64,000 bases of DNA, from assembly GCF_001544475.1 (NCBI RefSeq), contig NZ_FCNW02000010.1:62001-126000 (forward strand), read 5' to 3'. Positions 17,433-26,809 of the stretch are shown piece after piece. Both the position numbers and the translations under genes were made by a program. Positions within the stretch are counted from its first letter, which is position 1; the number at the start of each line of letters is the position of its first letter. Source of the DNA: Caballeronia humi. Its GTDB lineage: Bacteria; Pseudomonadota; Gammaproteobacteria; Burkholderiales; Burkholderiaceae. Below the pieces are notes generated by a model. It was not told the DNA's origin and did no database searches. It saw only the letters and a program-made list of their open reading frames with translations.

Positions 17433-18629
17433 ATGTCCATGATCAACGCATCGCCCGCTCCGGAAATCGCCTGCGACATTTTCTGCGAGGTCATCGACAA
17501 CTTCGGCGACATCGGCGTCTGCTGGCGGCTCGCGCGCCAGCTCGCGGCGGAGCACGGCTGGCAGGTGCGCCTTTTCGTCGACGACCTGAAGGCGTTTCAC
17601 GCGCTCTGCCGCGACATCGATGCGGGACGCCCCAGGCAGGAGGCGGCGGGCGTCGTGATCGAGCACTGGCACGAGCCGTCGCATGCGGGCGAGACGCTGG
17701 AAATCGCTGATGTCGTGATCGAGGCGTTCGGTTGCGAACTGCCGCATGTCTACGTCGCGGCGATGGCCGAGCGCGGGCGGCGACCGGCGTGGATCAACCT
17801 GGAGTATTTGAGCGCGGAAGACTGGGTCGCGGATTTTCACCTCAGGCCGTCGCCGCATCCGCGCTATCCGCTCGTCAAGACGTTTTTCTTCCCCGGCCTC
17901 GGTCCGAAGACCGGCGGCGTGTTGAAAGAACGCGACCTCGACCGCGACCGGCTGGCCTTCGATCGCGACGCATGGTGGCAGGAGCGTGTCGGCGTTCCGG
18001 CGCCGTCCACCGACAGCACGGTCGTCTCGCTGTTCTCCTACGAGAATCCCGCGATCGACAAATTGCTCGCGCAGTGGCAGAACGCGCCGTCGCCGGTCGT
18101 GCTGCTCGTGCCCGAAGGCCGCATTTCGGGCGCGATCGCGCGCGGCTTCGGCCTGCCGCATTTCGCCGCCGGCGCGACCGCGGGCCGCGGATCGTTGCGC
18201 GCGCATGCGCTGGGTTTCGTCGAGCAGCCGCGATTCGACGCGTTGCTCTGGGCATCCGATGTCAATTTCGTGCGCGGCGAGGATTCGTTCGTGCGCGCGC
18301 AATGGGCGCAGAAGCCGTTCGTCTGGCACATCTACCCGCAAGCCGACGACGCGCATCTCCCCAAACTCGATGCCGCCCTCGCCCACTACGCGGACGGCCT
18401 GCCCGACACGGCCCGCGACTCCGTGGCGCGCTTCTGGCATGCGTGGAACGGGGCCGGATCGCCGGACTGGGCGGATTTCTGGCGGCATCGCACGCTGCTG
18501 GAAGCGCGTGCCGCCGATTGGGCACTGGAGCTTGCCGCCGTCGGCAATCTGGCGGCAAATCTGGCCGCCAGCGTCGCCGGGAACTTGTCTGCAAATGTGG
18601 CCGATCAGCCAAAAACTCAGTTAAAATAA
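17433..18629 (+). CDS. earP: EF-P arginine rhamnosyltransferase EarP
   Basis: A 398-residue inverting GT-B glycosyltransferase that attaches rhamnose from dTDP-rhamnose to Arg32 of elongation factor P. The N-terminal CDIFCEVIDNFGDIGVCWRLA stretch carries the conserved Asp residues of the family, and the C-terminal donor site includes SLFSYENPAI and RGEDSFVRAQWAQKPFVWHIYPQ, both EarP hallmarks. efp lies 147 bases downstream on the same strand, and its Arg32 is present, which confirms the pairing. Another ATG six bases downstream could also serve as start. Ala/Asn-rich repeats mark the last 25 residues. Confidence 0.95.
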   Translation: MSMINASPAPEIACDIFCEVIDNFGDIGVCWRLARQLAAEHGWQVRLFVDDLKAFHALCRDIDAGRPRQEAAGVVIEHWHEPSHAGETLEIADVVIEAFGCELPHVYVAAMAERGRRPAWINLEYLSAEDWVADFHLRPSPHPRYPLVKTFFFPGLGPKTGGVLKERDLDRDRLAFDRDAWWQERVGVPAPSTDSTVVSLFSYENPAIDKLLAQWQNAPSPVVLLVPEGRISGAIARGFGLPHFAAGATAGRGSLRAHALGFVEQPRFDALLWASDVNFVRGEDSFVRAQWAQKPFVWHIYPQADDAHLPKLDAALAHYADGLPDTARDSVARFWHAWNGAGSPDWADFWRHRTLLEARAADWALELAAVGNLAANLAASVAGNLSANVADQPKTQLK

Positions 18630-18776
18630 GCGGTTATCCCACGGCTGACACCCTCGAACCACTGGCTGCGTCATCAGACATAGCCCGAAATCAAGGTTGA
18701 ACGCCGTCTAGATTTTGCTGGCGTCCGCCCATTGAAGCGGGCGTTTGAAGATAGAAACCACAGGACTGTTTTAGAT

Positions 18777-19334
18777 ATGAAGACCGCACAAGAACTCCGC
18801 GTTGGCAACGTCGTGATGATCGGCAGCGATGCCATGGTCGTGCAGAAGGCCGAATACAACAAGTCGGGCCGCAACTCGGCCGTCGTGAAGATGAAGTTCC
18901 GCAACCTGCTGTCGGCGGCGAACATGGAGTCGGTCTACAAGGCCGACGACAAATTCGACGTCGTCCAGCTCGACCGCAAGGAAGTAAGCTATTCGTACTT
19001 CGCCGACCCGATGTACGTGTTCATGGACGCCGATTACAACCAGTACGAAGTCGAAGCCGAAATGATGGGCGACGCGCTGCTCTATCTCGAAGATGGCATG
19101 CCGTGCGAAGTCGTGTTCTACAACGACAAGGCAATTTCGGTCGAACTGCCGACCACGCTCGTGCGCGAAATCATCTACACGGAACCTGCCGTCAAGGGCG
19201 ACACGTCGTCGGGGAAGGTGCTCAAGACCGCGAAGATGAACACCGGCCTCGAACTGCAAGTGCCGCTCTTCTGCAATATCGGCGACAAGATCGAAATCGA
19301 CACGCGGACCAACGAGTACCGCAGCCGCGCGTAA
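18777..19334 (+). CDS. efp: Translation elongation factor P
   Basis: A 185-residue three-domain factor that relieves ribosome stalling at polyproline. The modification loop reads [10 protein letters not shown] with Arg at position 32, the residue that EarP rhamnosylates, instead of the Lys used by the EpmA pathway. Start ATG 18777 gives the family N-terminus [16 protein letters not shown]. The last residues NEYRSRA end domain III. It follows earP and is closed by a clear terminator, so the two probably share a transcript. Confidence 0.97.
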   Translation: MKTAQELRVGNVVMIGSDAMVVQKAEYNKSGRNSAVVKMKFRNLLSAANMESVYKADDKFDVVQLDRKEVSYSYFADPMYVFMDADYNQYEVEAEMMGDALLYLEDGMPCEVVFYNDKAISVELPTTLVREIIYTEPAVKGDTSSGKVLKTAKMNTGLELQVPLFCNIGDKIEIDTRTNEYRSRA

Positions 19335-19407
19335 AAACGCGCGCCGCAGCACGGGCGGGCGCATCGCGCGCCGGCCACGTCGGGAAATGTCTCCGCGACG
19401 CCACGAA

Positions 19408-19437
19408 TAAAAGCGCCCTTTATGGGCGCTTTTTCTT
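19408..19437 (+). terminator. Terminator of efp
   Basis: AAAAGCGCCC-TTTA-TGGGCGCTTTTT followed by CTTTT, about 75 bases after the efp stop. Confidence 0.85.
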
Positions 19438-19598
19438 TTGCGTGAAGTTTTTGACATCTTCAGGCAAACTTTACCGGCTCAATCTCATAAAGATGGCGAT
19501 ATTGTCATGGAGCAGCCAGCGAAAACAGGTCTTTTGTTCGAAAAGTGCCATTGGCATGAATTCTGCTGTAAGGGTGGGTCTCCACTCGACAACGAACC

Positions 19599-19934
19599 AT
19601 GTCCAAACACAATACCGTTGCCGTCCGGCTTCTGATCGCCGTCGCGCTCATCGCGCCTGCGTTCGCGATCACCGCCGGGTGCTCATCGACGCCGACGAGC
19701 GAATCCGCTGGCGAATACGCTTCCGACAGCGCGATCACCGCCCAGGTCAAAACGGCATTGCTCGCTGATCCCGGCCTGAAGTCACTTGCCGTCAGCGTCG
19801 AAACGTATCGCGGGGCGGTTCAGTTGTCGGGATTCGTGAATTCGGAGGTGCAGATCCAAAAGGCGGTCGCCGTGACGCGAAGCGTGTCGGGCGTGCAATC
19901 CGTCAAGAACGATCTGCACGTGAAACCGCAGTAA
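19599..19934 (+). CDS. BON-domain lipoprotein
   Basis: A 111-residue exported protein. A hydrophobic signal segment (VRLLIAVALIAPAFAI) ends in TAGC, a plausible lipobox with Cys about residue 28. The rest is one BON domain (ITAQVKTALLADPGLK to VKNDLHV), known from OsmY and related envelope proteins that bind phospholipid surfaces. It is probably anchored in the periplasm and probably stress related by family. It is monocistronic between the efp terminator and the regulator gene. Confidence 0.85.
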   Translation: MSKHNTVAVRLLIAVALIAPAFAITAGCSSTPTSESAGEYASDSAITAQVKTALLADPGLKSLAVSVETYRGAVQLSGFVNSEVQIQKAVAVTRSVSGVQSVKNDLHVKPQ

Positions 19935-20085
19935 GGGAAGCGCAAGGACGCAGGAGACCGGAGCGGCGTCGACCGCTCGCAGCATCGCACGCGCCGCCAT
20001 CGGCAATTGCGTACGGCTGCCGGCTGCCCAGTACGGGCGCCGGGCCTCGAGCGAATTACAGACCATTTGATACGTTGTGTCCGCC

Positions 20086-21471
20086 ATGCCACACGCCCTG
20101 ATTGTCGAAGACGATCCCAATAGCCTTTCCGGCCTGTCCGCGATCCTGGCGGCAGACGGTTTTTCCGTCGATACCGCCACGACGCTCGCCGAGGCGCGCG
20201 CCGCGCTCACGCGCTTCATTCCCGACGTGGTGCTGATAGACCTGAACCTGCCCGACGGCAGCGGCCTCGATCTCCTGCCGAGCCTGCCCGCGCACGCGCC
20301 CGATGGCGCGCTGCCCGTCATCGTGATGACCGGCAACGCGACGGTCGAAAGCGCGATCGAAGGCTTGCGGCACGGCATCTGGGACTATTTGCTCAAGCCG
20401 GTGAACATTCCGCGCTTGCGCAGCCTGCTCGCGCGAATACCGCGTCCCTACGAACTGACCGAGGAAGTGCAGGCACTGCGCACGACGCTGCGCGACCTCG
20501 GCCATTTCGGGCCGATGCTCGGCCGCAGCAGTTCGATCCAGCACGTCTACGACCTGATCGAGCAAACCGCGCCGACCGAAGCCGCCGTTTTGATCTGCGG
20601 CGAACCCGGTACCGGCAAGAAGATCGCAGCGCGCACGCTGCATGAACTGAGCCGCCGTCGCAAGGGTCCGTTCGTGGCGTTCGACTGCGCCGCCGCGCGC
20701 GATTCCGGCCAGCGCACGATGGAAAGCCTGCTGTTCGGCCATGAACGCGGCGCGTTCGCGGGTGCGGAGAACCGCGAACCGGGCCTTCTCGAACAATCGG
20801 GCGGCGGCACGCTCTTTCTCGAACAGATCGACGCGCTGCCCAACGCGCAACAGGAAGCGCTGCTGCGCGCGCTTGATTCGCAGACGTTCATGCGCGTCGG
20901 CGGGAGCAACCGGATCATGACCGACTTCCGCCTGATTGCCGCGACGCGCACGCCGGTGCGTCAAGCCGTCACCGATGGCGCGTTGCGGGAGGATCTTTAC
21001 CTGCGGCTGAACGCATCGTCGATTGCGCTGCCGCCTCTGCGCGAGCGCGACGACGACGCCGCCCTCTTCGCCGAACAATTCGTCGACGAGCTCAATCGCG
21101 AGAACCATATCGTCGGAGTGACGAGCGGGTCGCCGAAGCGCATCAGCCCGGCGTTCATCCGCGAATGTCTCGCGAACGAGTGGCCGGGGAACGTGCGCGA
21201 ACTGCGTGAACGCGTGCGGCGCGCGTACCACGCGTCGGGCGACGTGATCGAGACGCTGCGCATCGACGAGCAAGGCGGCCCGAACGGGCGCGGGCTGAAC
21301 GGCAGCAGCGTGCAGGTGACCGTTGGCACGGCGCTCGCGGACGTCGAGGACATGCTGATTCGCGCAACGCTCGAAGCGGTCGGCGGGACGCGGCATAGGG
21401 CGGCGACGCTGCTCGGCATCAGCCCGAAGACGCTTTATAACAAGTTGCAGCGGATGAAGCTGGAGCCTTAG
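20086..21471 (+). CDS. NtrC-family response regulator with altered sigma-54 contact motif
   Basis: A 461-residue three-domain protein. The receiver has Glu8/Asp9/Asp10, phospho-acceptor Asp52, Thr82 and Lys104, so it looks functional. The AAA+ domain has Walker A GEPGTGKK (172-179), but the GAFTGA loop reads GAFAGA (222-227) and Walker B reads LFLEQI with Glu246-Gln247 in place of the usual Asp-Glu. A Fis-type helix-turn-helix ends the protein (GTRHRAATLLGISPKTLYNKL). The family activates sigma-54 promoters with ATP; the changes suggest loss of that activity and a different mode of control. A GTG start at 20077 is possible. No histidine kinase is adjacent. Confidence 0.85.
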   Translation: MPHALIVEDDPNSLSGLSAILAADGFSVDTATTLAEARAALTRFIPDVVLIDLNLPDGSGLDLLPSLPAHAPDGALPVIVMTGNATVESAIEGLRHGIWDYLLKPVNIPRLRSLLARIPRPYELTEEVQALRTTLRDLGHFGPMLGRSSSIQHVYDLIEQTAPTEAAVLICGEPGTGKKIAARTLHELSRRRKGPFVAFDCAAARDSGQRTMESLLFGHERGAFAGAENREPGLLEQSGGGTLFLEQIDALPNAQQEALLRALDSQTFMRVGGSNRIMTDFRLIAATRTPVRQAVTDGALREDLYLRLNASSIALPPLRERDDDAALFAEQFVDELNRENHIVGVTSGSPKRISPAFIRECLANEWPGNVRELRERVRRAYHASGDVIETLRIDEQGGPNGRGLNGSSVQVTVGTALADVEDMLIRATLEAVGGTRHRAATLLGISPKTLYNKLQRMKLEP

Positions 21472-21487
21472 AAAGCCAGCGGCTCAG

Positions 21488-21525
21488 AAAAAACGCCACT
21501 GCAGCAATGCCGTGGCGTTTTGTTT
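21488..21525. terminator. Terminator between the NtrC-like gene and nagZ
   Basis: AAAACGCCAC...GTGGCGTTTT with flanking A- and T-runs in the gap between convergent genes, so it likely serves both. Confidence 0.75.
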
Positions 21526-21541
21526 TCGAACGGCCAGAAGT

Positions 21542-22570
21542 TCAGCCCAAGGCGCTTTTCAACAAAGCTTTCGCCTGCTGATACTGCACCTGCGATTGCA
21601 GCTTGCTCCAGCTCGTCGCCTTCCCGCGCGGGCGCATCTTTTTGAGACGATGCACCGACGCCTTGGACTGCGTGAATCGCAACTGCTCCAGCACTTTTTC
21701 CGCTTCCTCCGGCTGATTGCAGATCAGGACCATGTCGCAGCCCGCCGTGAGCGCGGCCGTCGCCGCTTCGGTCAGCGTGCCGCCGGCGCGCGCCGCTTCC
21801 ATCGAGAGATCGTCGCTGAAGATCGCGCCCGCGAAGCCGAGCCGGCCGCGCAGGATGTCCTGCAGCCACACGCGCGAGAACCCGGCCGGCTTCTCGTCGA
21901 CCTGCGTGTAGATCACATGCGCCGGAATCACCGACGCGAGCGCCATGCCGAGCCAGTCGTACGGCTTGACGTCGGCGGCGAGGATTTCGTCGAGCGGGCG
22001 GTCGTCGGTGGGCAGCGCGACGTGCGAATCCGCCGACGCAAACCCGTGCCCCGGAAAGTGCTTGCCGCAGTTCGCCATGCCCGCGAGCAGCAAGCCGTGA
22101 TTCAGGTTCTTCGCGAGCGTCGCGACGACGCGCGGATCGCTGTGCAGCGCACGATCGCCGATCACCTTCGACTGTCCGTAGTTCAGGTCGAGTACCGGCG
22201 TGAAGCTCATGTCGATGCCGCACGCGCGCAGTTCGGCGGCGAGCACGTAGCCGAACGCAGTCGCCGTTTTCGTCGCGAGCAGAACGTCGTGGTCCCACAG
22301 CTCGCCGAGCGTGCCCGGCGCGGGCAGCACGGTGAAGCCGTCGGTGCGGAAACGCTGCACGCGCCCGCCTTCATGATCGACGGCGATCAGGATGTCGTCG
22401 CGCACGGCGCGGATCGCGTCGGTGAGCGCCACGAGCTGCGCGCGGTCCGTGAAATGGCGCGCGAACAGGATGATGCCGCCCGTCATCGGATGGGTGATGC
22501 GGCGGATGTCGGCGTCGGTCAGCGTGGTGCCGATCACGTCGAGCATGACGGGTCCGGGAGTGCGTTTCAT
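21542..22570 (-). CDS. nagZ: Beta-N-acetylhexosaminidase
   Basis: A 342-residue cytosolic GH3 enzyme that removes GlcNAc from 1,6-anhydromuropeptides during cell-wall recycling. KHFPGHG and the SHVALP loop form the family signature with the catalytic His, and FSDDLSM carries the nucleophile Asp. ATG 22570 is preferred to an in-frame TTG nine bases upstream. The C-terminal about 60 residues are basic. It is the last gene of the long minus-strand cluster and follows acpS closely. Recycling products from NagZ can influence beta-lactamase induction in other bacteria. Confidence 0.95.
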   Translation of the reverse strand: MKRTPGPVMLDVIGTTLTDADIRRITHPMTGGIILFARHFTDRAQLVALTDAIRAVRDDILIAVDHEGGRVQRFRTDGFTVLPAPGTLGELWDHDVLLATKTATAFGYVLAAELRACGIDMSFTPVLDLNYGQSKVIGDRALHSDPRVVATLAKNLNHGLLLAGMANCGKHFPGHGFASADSHVALPTDDRPLDEILAADVKPYDWLGMALASVIPAHVIYTQVDEKPAGFSRVWLQDILRGRLGFAGAIFSDDLSMEAARAGGTLTEAATAALTAGCDMVLICNQPEEAEKVLEQLRFTQSKASVHRLKKMRPRGKATSWSKLQSQVQYQQAKALLKSALG

Positions 22571-22592
22571 TGAGTCCAAATCAGGGTTCTTT

Positions 22593-22997
22593 TTAGGGTA
22601 AGTCGGGAGTTTCGGCGATCACGAACGACACCGCGTAATCACGCTCGTCGCTGACGGTGACTTTCGCCGTGATGCCGCGCGCGTCGAGCCATTCGGCCAG
22701 TTCGCCCGATGCCACGACGACCGGCTTGCCGCTCGCTTCGTTGAGCGTCTGCAGCGCGCGCCAGGTCATCGGCCAGCGCATGCCGAGACCGATCGCCTTG
22801 GAAAACGCTTCTTTCGCGGAAAACCGCGTCGCGAGGAACGCGAGGCCGCGCACTTCCGAGCGGGCGCGGCGCGCGTGATAGATGCGCAGTTCGTCGGCGC
22901 CGAGCACTTTTTCGGCGAAGCGCCCTTTCGTGCGCTCCATGACGGCCGCGACGCGGCTCACCTGCACGACGTCGGTGCCGATTCCGTAGATCGCCAT
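22593..22997 (-). CDS. acpS: Holo-[acyl carrier protein] synthase
   Basis: A 134-residue enzyme moving 4'-phosphopantetheine from CoA to the Ser of acyl carrier protein. The N-terminus [13 protein letters not shown] holds the metal-binding Asp, and [13 protein letters not shown] the second conserved motif. It lies between pdxJ and nagZ, the pdxJ-acpS order being widely conserved. Its target AcpP is encoded at 38638 in the same cluster. Confidence 0.96.
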   Translation of the reverse strand: MAIYGIGTDVVQVSRVAAVMERTKGRFAEKVLGADELRIYHARRARSEVRGLAFLATRFSAKEAFSKAIGLGMRWPMTWRALQTLNEASGKPVVVASGELAEWLDARGITAKVTVSDERDYAVSFVIAETPDLP

Positions 22998-23009
22998 GGC
23001 GCGGCCCGG

Positions 23010-23777
23010 TCAGCGGGACGCCGCGAGACGCGACGCGACCATGATCGCCTTCATCTCGCGCACGGCGTTGTCCCAGCCGGCGAAGATCGCATGCGCGACG
23101 ATCGCGTGGCCGATGTTCAGCTCGACGATGCCTTCGAGCGCCGCGATCGGCTGGACGTTCGTGTAATGCAGGCCGTGGCCCGCGTTCACCTTCAGCCCGA
23201 GCGAATTGCCGAAATCGACGCTTTTCGCGACCCGTTCGAACTCGCGCTGCTGCTCGGCTTCGTCGTGCGCCTCGGCGTAGCGGCCGGTGTGCAGCTCGAT
23301 GACCGGCGCGCCCGCTTCGTGCGCGGCGCGGATCTGCGTTTCGTCGGCGTCGATGAAAAGCGAGACGCGCGCGCCCGCATCGGCGAGTTGCCGGCAGGCG
23401 GCCTTCACCGCCTCGAACTGTCCGGCGACGTCGAGGCCGCCTTCAGTCGTCAGTTCCTGGCGTTTTTCGGGCACGAGACAGACATCGTGCGGCTTCACCT
23501 CGCACGCAATGTCGAGCATCTCCTTTGTCACCGCGCATTCGAGGTTCATGCGCGTTTTCAGGAGCGGCCTCAGCGTGCGCACGTCCGCATCGACGATGTG
23601 GCGGCGGTCCTCGCGCAGATGAAGCGTGATGACGTCCGCGCCGGCTTCCTCGGCAGCGAGCGCGGCGCGGATCGGATCGGGATACTTCGTGCCGCGCGCG
23701 TTGCGCAGCGTGGCGACGTGGTCGATGTTCACGCCGAGATCGATCACATTCGACGATGACGACAGAAAGCAGCTCAT
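23010..23777 (-). CDS. pdxJ: Pyridoxine 5'-phosphate synthase
   Basis: A 255-residue TIM-barrel enzyme that condenses 3-amino-2-oxopropyl phosphate and 1-deoxyxylulose 5-phosphate in vitamin B6 synthesis. [29 protein letters not shown], and the late [13 protein letters not shown] are family signatures. ATG 23777 overlaps the recO stop (ATGA), so translation is coupled. The order recO-pdxJ-acpS matches that in E. coli. Confidence 0.96.
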   Translation of the reverse strand: MSCFLSSSSNVIDLGVNIDHVATLRNARGTKYPDPIRAALAAEEAGADVITLHLREDRRHIVDADVRTLRPLLKTRMNLECAVTKEMLDIACEVKPHDVCLVPEKRQELTTEGGLDVAGQFEAVKAACRQLADAGARVSLFIDADETQIRAAHEAGAPVIELHTGRYAEAHDEAEQQREFERVAKSVDFGNSLGLKVNAGHGLHYTNVQPIAALEGIVELNIGHAIVAHAIFAGWDNAVREMKAIMVASRLAASR

Positions 23778-24658
23778 AGATTTTGCAGGTCGATCAGGAT
23801 CTGACGGGTGGCGAGCGGCGTACCGCCCAGATAGACGTTGAGCAGAAAACGCATCAGCGTCTTGCTTTGCGCCGCCGTTTGCGGGCGGCTGTAGTCGTCC
23901 TGCTCCATGTCGAGGAGCGTCTGGCCGGCGATCACCGGCCATTGCGACGGCAGTTCGTCCGACGCCTCGCGCACGCCGCGCTCGGGATCGAACACATATT
24001 TACGATCGGTGACTACCGGCTGGCGCGTGATCGTCCGGTTCAGCGCCATTGCGTAGCCGGTTTCGCGCAGGAGCACGCGTTCGAACGAACGCAGCACCTG
24101 CACGGGCGGTTCGTCGTGGGCGAGGCGCGAGAGCGTCAGCACGTAGTGGTTGAAGAGCGCAGGATGCGCATCTTCGCGCGCACAAAATTTGACGAGCAGC
24201 TCGTTGACGTAGAAGCCACAGAGGAGCGCATCGCCCGCGAGGGGCAGCATGCCGCCGACCCATTCCGCCGTCGTCAGCGTGCGGACTTCGCCCTTGCCGG
24301 TCCACGAAAGGCCGAGCGGCTGGAACGTTTGCAGCACGCCGCGCAGCGCGGAATGCGGACGCTTCGCGCCTTTCGCGACGAGCGCGATCCGGCCGTAGTC
24401 GCGCGAAAACACGTCGATGACGAGACTCGTCTCACGATACGGATAGCTGTGCAGCACAAAGCCGGGCTGCTCGGCGATGCGGAAATCGGAACGCGGCGCG
24501 GCGCGCGGGCGCTTCGCCGCGGGAGCTTCCGCGGAGGAAGAAGCACGTCGCTTTTTAGGCGCAGCGGGCAACGGCCCGGCGTCGAAGTTGTCGTCGTCGA
24601 GCCGTTCGGTCGGGTCGGTGTCGGGGCTGCGGGTCATCCACGCGTCATTCGTACCCAT
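23774..24658 (-). CDS. recO: DNA repair protein RecO
   Basis: A 294-residue RecFOR pathway mediator that helps load RecA on SSB-coated single strands and anneals strands. The OB-fold domain begins at about residue 60 ([18 protein letters not shown]) and is followed by the helical domain. The first about 58 residues are a Pro/Ala/Lys-rich extension typical of this family group and absent in E. coli. The start ATG 24658 overlaps the end of era by 14 bases; ATG 24637 is an alternative. Coupled to pdxJ by ATGA. Confidence 0.93.
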   Translation of the reverse strand: MGTNDAWMTRSPDTDPTERLDDDNFDAGPLPAAPKKRRASSSAEAPAAKRPRAAPRSDFRIAEQPGFVLHSYPYRETSLVIDVFSRDYGRIALVAKGAKRPHSALRGVLQTFQPLGLSWTGKGEVRTLTTAEWVGGMLPLAGDALLCGFYVNELLVKFCAREDAHPALFNHYVLTLSRLAHDEPPVQVLRSFERVLLRETGYAMALNRTITRQPVVTDRKYVFDPERGVREASDELPSQWPVIAGQTLLDMEQDDYSRPQTAAQSKTLMRFLLNVYLGGTPLATRQILIDLQNL

Positions 24659-25544
24659 ACGCGCGCAATCCAGCTTCGTTGTCCGCCCAGCCGCTCTTCA
24701 CCTTGATGAAGGTTTCGAGATAGACGGGGCCGTCGAACAGCCTTTCCATGTCGAGCCGCGCTTCGGTGCTGATCTGCTTGAGCTTTGCGCCCTTCTGGCC
24801 GATGATCATCGCCTTGTGGGTATCGCGTTCGACCAGAATCGTCGCGAAGATGCGGCGCAGGCGCCCTTCCGTTTCGAATTTGTCGATCAGCACCGTGCTC
24901 GTGTACGGCAGTTCGTCGCCGGTCCAGCGGAACACCTTTTCGCGCAGGATTTCGGCGGCAAGGAAGCGCTCGCTGCGATCGGTCAGGTCGTCTTCGCCGT
25001 AGATCGGCTCGCCTTCGGGCAGATACGGCTTCACGACGTCCATCAGCCGCTTGATGTCGTCGACGTTTTTCGCCGACATCGGCACGATTTCCTTGAACTC
25101 GTGCAGCGCGCTCGTCTTCTGCATGAAGGGGTAGAGCGTGCTCTTGTCGCTCACGTGATCGAGCTTGTTCGCGATCAGCAGCGTGGGCGTGCCTTTCGGG
25201 ATCAGGTCGAGCACTTTCTGGTCGTCCGGGCCGAAGCGGCCGGCTTCGATCACGAACAGGATCGCATCGACGGAACTGAGCGTCGAGGTCACCGCGCGAT
25301 TCAGCGAGCGGTTCAGCGCGCCGCTGTGACGCGTCTGGAAACCGGGGGTATCGACGAAGATGTACTGCGCGTCTTCGAGCGTATGGATGCCGGTAATGCG
25401 GTGGCGCGTCGTCTGCGCCTTGCGCGATGTGATGCTGACCTTCTGGCCGACGAGCGCGTTCATCAGCGTCGACTTGCCGACATTGGGCCTGCCGACGATT
25501 GCGACCATGCCGCAGCGGAAACCAGAGGGAGTGGGAGCGTTCAT
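24645..25544 (-). CDS. era: GTPase Era
   Basis: A 299-residue GTPase that binds 16S rRNA near its 3' end and assists 30S maturation. G1 [10 protein letters not shown]3 DTPGF and G4 NKLD are present, and a C-terminal KH domain (about 215-290) with [12 protein letters not shown] binds RNA. It sits between rnc and recO, as in E. coli. The gap to rnc is about 60 bases. Confidence 0.97.
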   Translation of the reverse strand: MNAPTPSGFRCGMVAIVGRPNVGKSTLMNALVGQKVSITSRKAQTTRHRITGIHTLEDAQYIFVDTPGFQTRHSGALNRSLNRAVTSTLSSVDAILFVIEAGRFGPDDQKVLDLIPKGTPTLLIANKLDHVSDKSTLYPFMQKTSALHEFKEIVPMSAKNVDDIKRLMDVVKPYLPEGEPIYGEDDLTDRSERFLAAEILREKVFRWTGDELPYTSTVLIDKFETEGRLRRIFATILVERDTHKAMIIGQKGAKLKQISTEARLDMERLFDGPVYLETFIKVKSGWADNEAGLRAYGYE

Positions 25545-25606
25545 AGTGATGTGCGGTGCGGCAGGTTCGTGAGGCGCGCTGGGGCGCCGGGACTCGGGAT
25601 GGCGCG

Positions 25607-26635
25607 TCAGCGGCCGGTATCGGCGGCGCGCGCGACCTGGTGCTGTTCGTCGTGGTTCTGCTGCGGTTCGGTGCTTTCGGGCGTCTTTTCGGCGTTGGCC
25701 GGAGCCTCGCCGCCCTTCTCCGCCCGATGAATCGTATGCCGCTCGGACTTCTCCCCACCAGCATACGATCCCGCCGACGGCTCCGCGTGCGCCGCGCGAA
25801 TCACCGCGACCGGCGCTGCATCGGCGACGCGCTGCCGCTCCTTCTTGTCAGGGGAGCGCAAATCGAGCGCCGTCTGCACGCCGGTGACGCCCGGCACGAC
25901 TTCCGCCTCGGCGTGCTTCGCTGCGCGCGCGCCCTTGCGCTTCGGCTTGACGGCGAGCGCGGGCGCGGCGGCCATCACGTCGTCGAGCGCTTTCTTCGCC
26001 GCCGCCTGCTCGGCCGCGCGACGGCTCGCGCCGGAGCCGGACACCTTCACGTCGAGCTTCGGCACCGTGCATTCGACTTCGAATTGCTGATTGTGCGCGG
26101 CGCCATGCGTTGCGACGACGGTATAAGTCGGCAGCGCGATCTTGTGGCCTTGCAGATATTCCTGGAGCAGCGTCTTCGCGTCCTTGCCGATCGTGCGTGG
26201 ATCGATGTGATCGAGAATCGGCGTGTAGAGACGCTTGATGACCGTATGCGCGGCGTCGAAACCGCCGTCGAGGAAGACCGCGCCGAAGATCGCTTCAAGT
26301 GTGTCCGCCAGGATCGACGGACGGCGAAAACCGCCGCTGCGCAGTTCGCCTTCGCCCAGCCGGAGTGCTTCCGACACGTTCAGCGCCTGCGCGATCTCAT
26401 AAAGCGACTGCTGTTTGACGAGATTGGCGCGAACGCGGGAAAGATCGCCTTCGTCGAGTTTTGCGAATCGTTGGAACAAAAGCGCAGCCACCACGCAATT
26501 TAGAACGGAATCGCCAAGAAATTCAAGCCGTTCGTTGTGCGTGGCACTGTGACTGCGGTGGGTCATCGCCTGGCGCAGCAATTCCGCATTGCGAAATTCA
26601 TACCGCAGCCGGCTTTCCAACGGAGTTGAGGGCAT
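25607..26635 (-). CDS. rnc: Ribonuclease III
   Basis: A 342-residue double-strand RNA endonuclease for rRNA and mRNA processing. The signature [12 protein letters not shown] with acidic catalytic residues is at about 35-46, and the second acidic site is in [18 protein letters not shown] dsRNA-binding domain spans about 155-225. The remaining about 115 residues are Ala, Glu, Lys and His rich and look disordered; E. coli RNase III lacks them (226 aa). A hairpin upstream at 26765-26800 may be a control site. It forms an operon with lepB and era. Confidence 0.95.
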   Translation of the reverse strand: MPSTPLESRLRYEFRNAELLRQAMTHRSHSATHNERLEFLGDSVLNCVVAALLFQRFAKLDEGDLSRVRANLVKQQSLYEIAQALNVSEALRLGEGELRSGGFRRPSILADTLEAIFGAVFLDGGFDAAHTVIKRLYTPILDHIDPRTIGKDAKTLLQEYLQGHKIALPTYTVVATHGAAHNQQFEVECTVPKLDVKVSGSGASRRAAEQAAAKKALDDVMAAAPALAVKPKRKGARAAKHAEAEVVPGVTGVQTALDLRSPDKKERQRVADAAPVAVIRAAHAEPSAGSYAGGEKSERHTIHRAEKGGEAPANAEKTPESTEPQQNHDEQHQVARAADTGR

Positions 26636-26764
26636 GGACAGAGTATAACGCGGGCGCCGGAGAGGCGAATCCGGCCGGCCGCCGGGAAAAGCGCACAGGA
26701 AACTGCGCGGCGTAGAGACTTTAGCTGCGCTTCTTCACGCAGTTTCGAAGCACGGATATCGGGC

Positions 26765-26800
26765 GAAACGCGCCGCTGGTGATGCGGCGCGTCTCGTTTC
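26765..26800 (-). other. Long hairpin between lepB and rnc
   Basis: On the minus strand, about 10 bases past the lepB stop, a stem ACGCGCCGC/GCGGCGCGT with flanking GAAACG and TTTC is found. It may be an attenuator or an RNase III cleavage site before rnc. There is no long T-run. Confidence 0.5.
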
Positions 26801-26809
26801 AAGCGAGTG

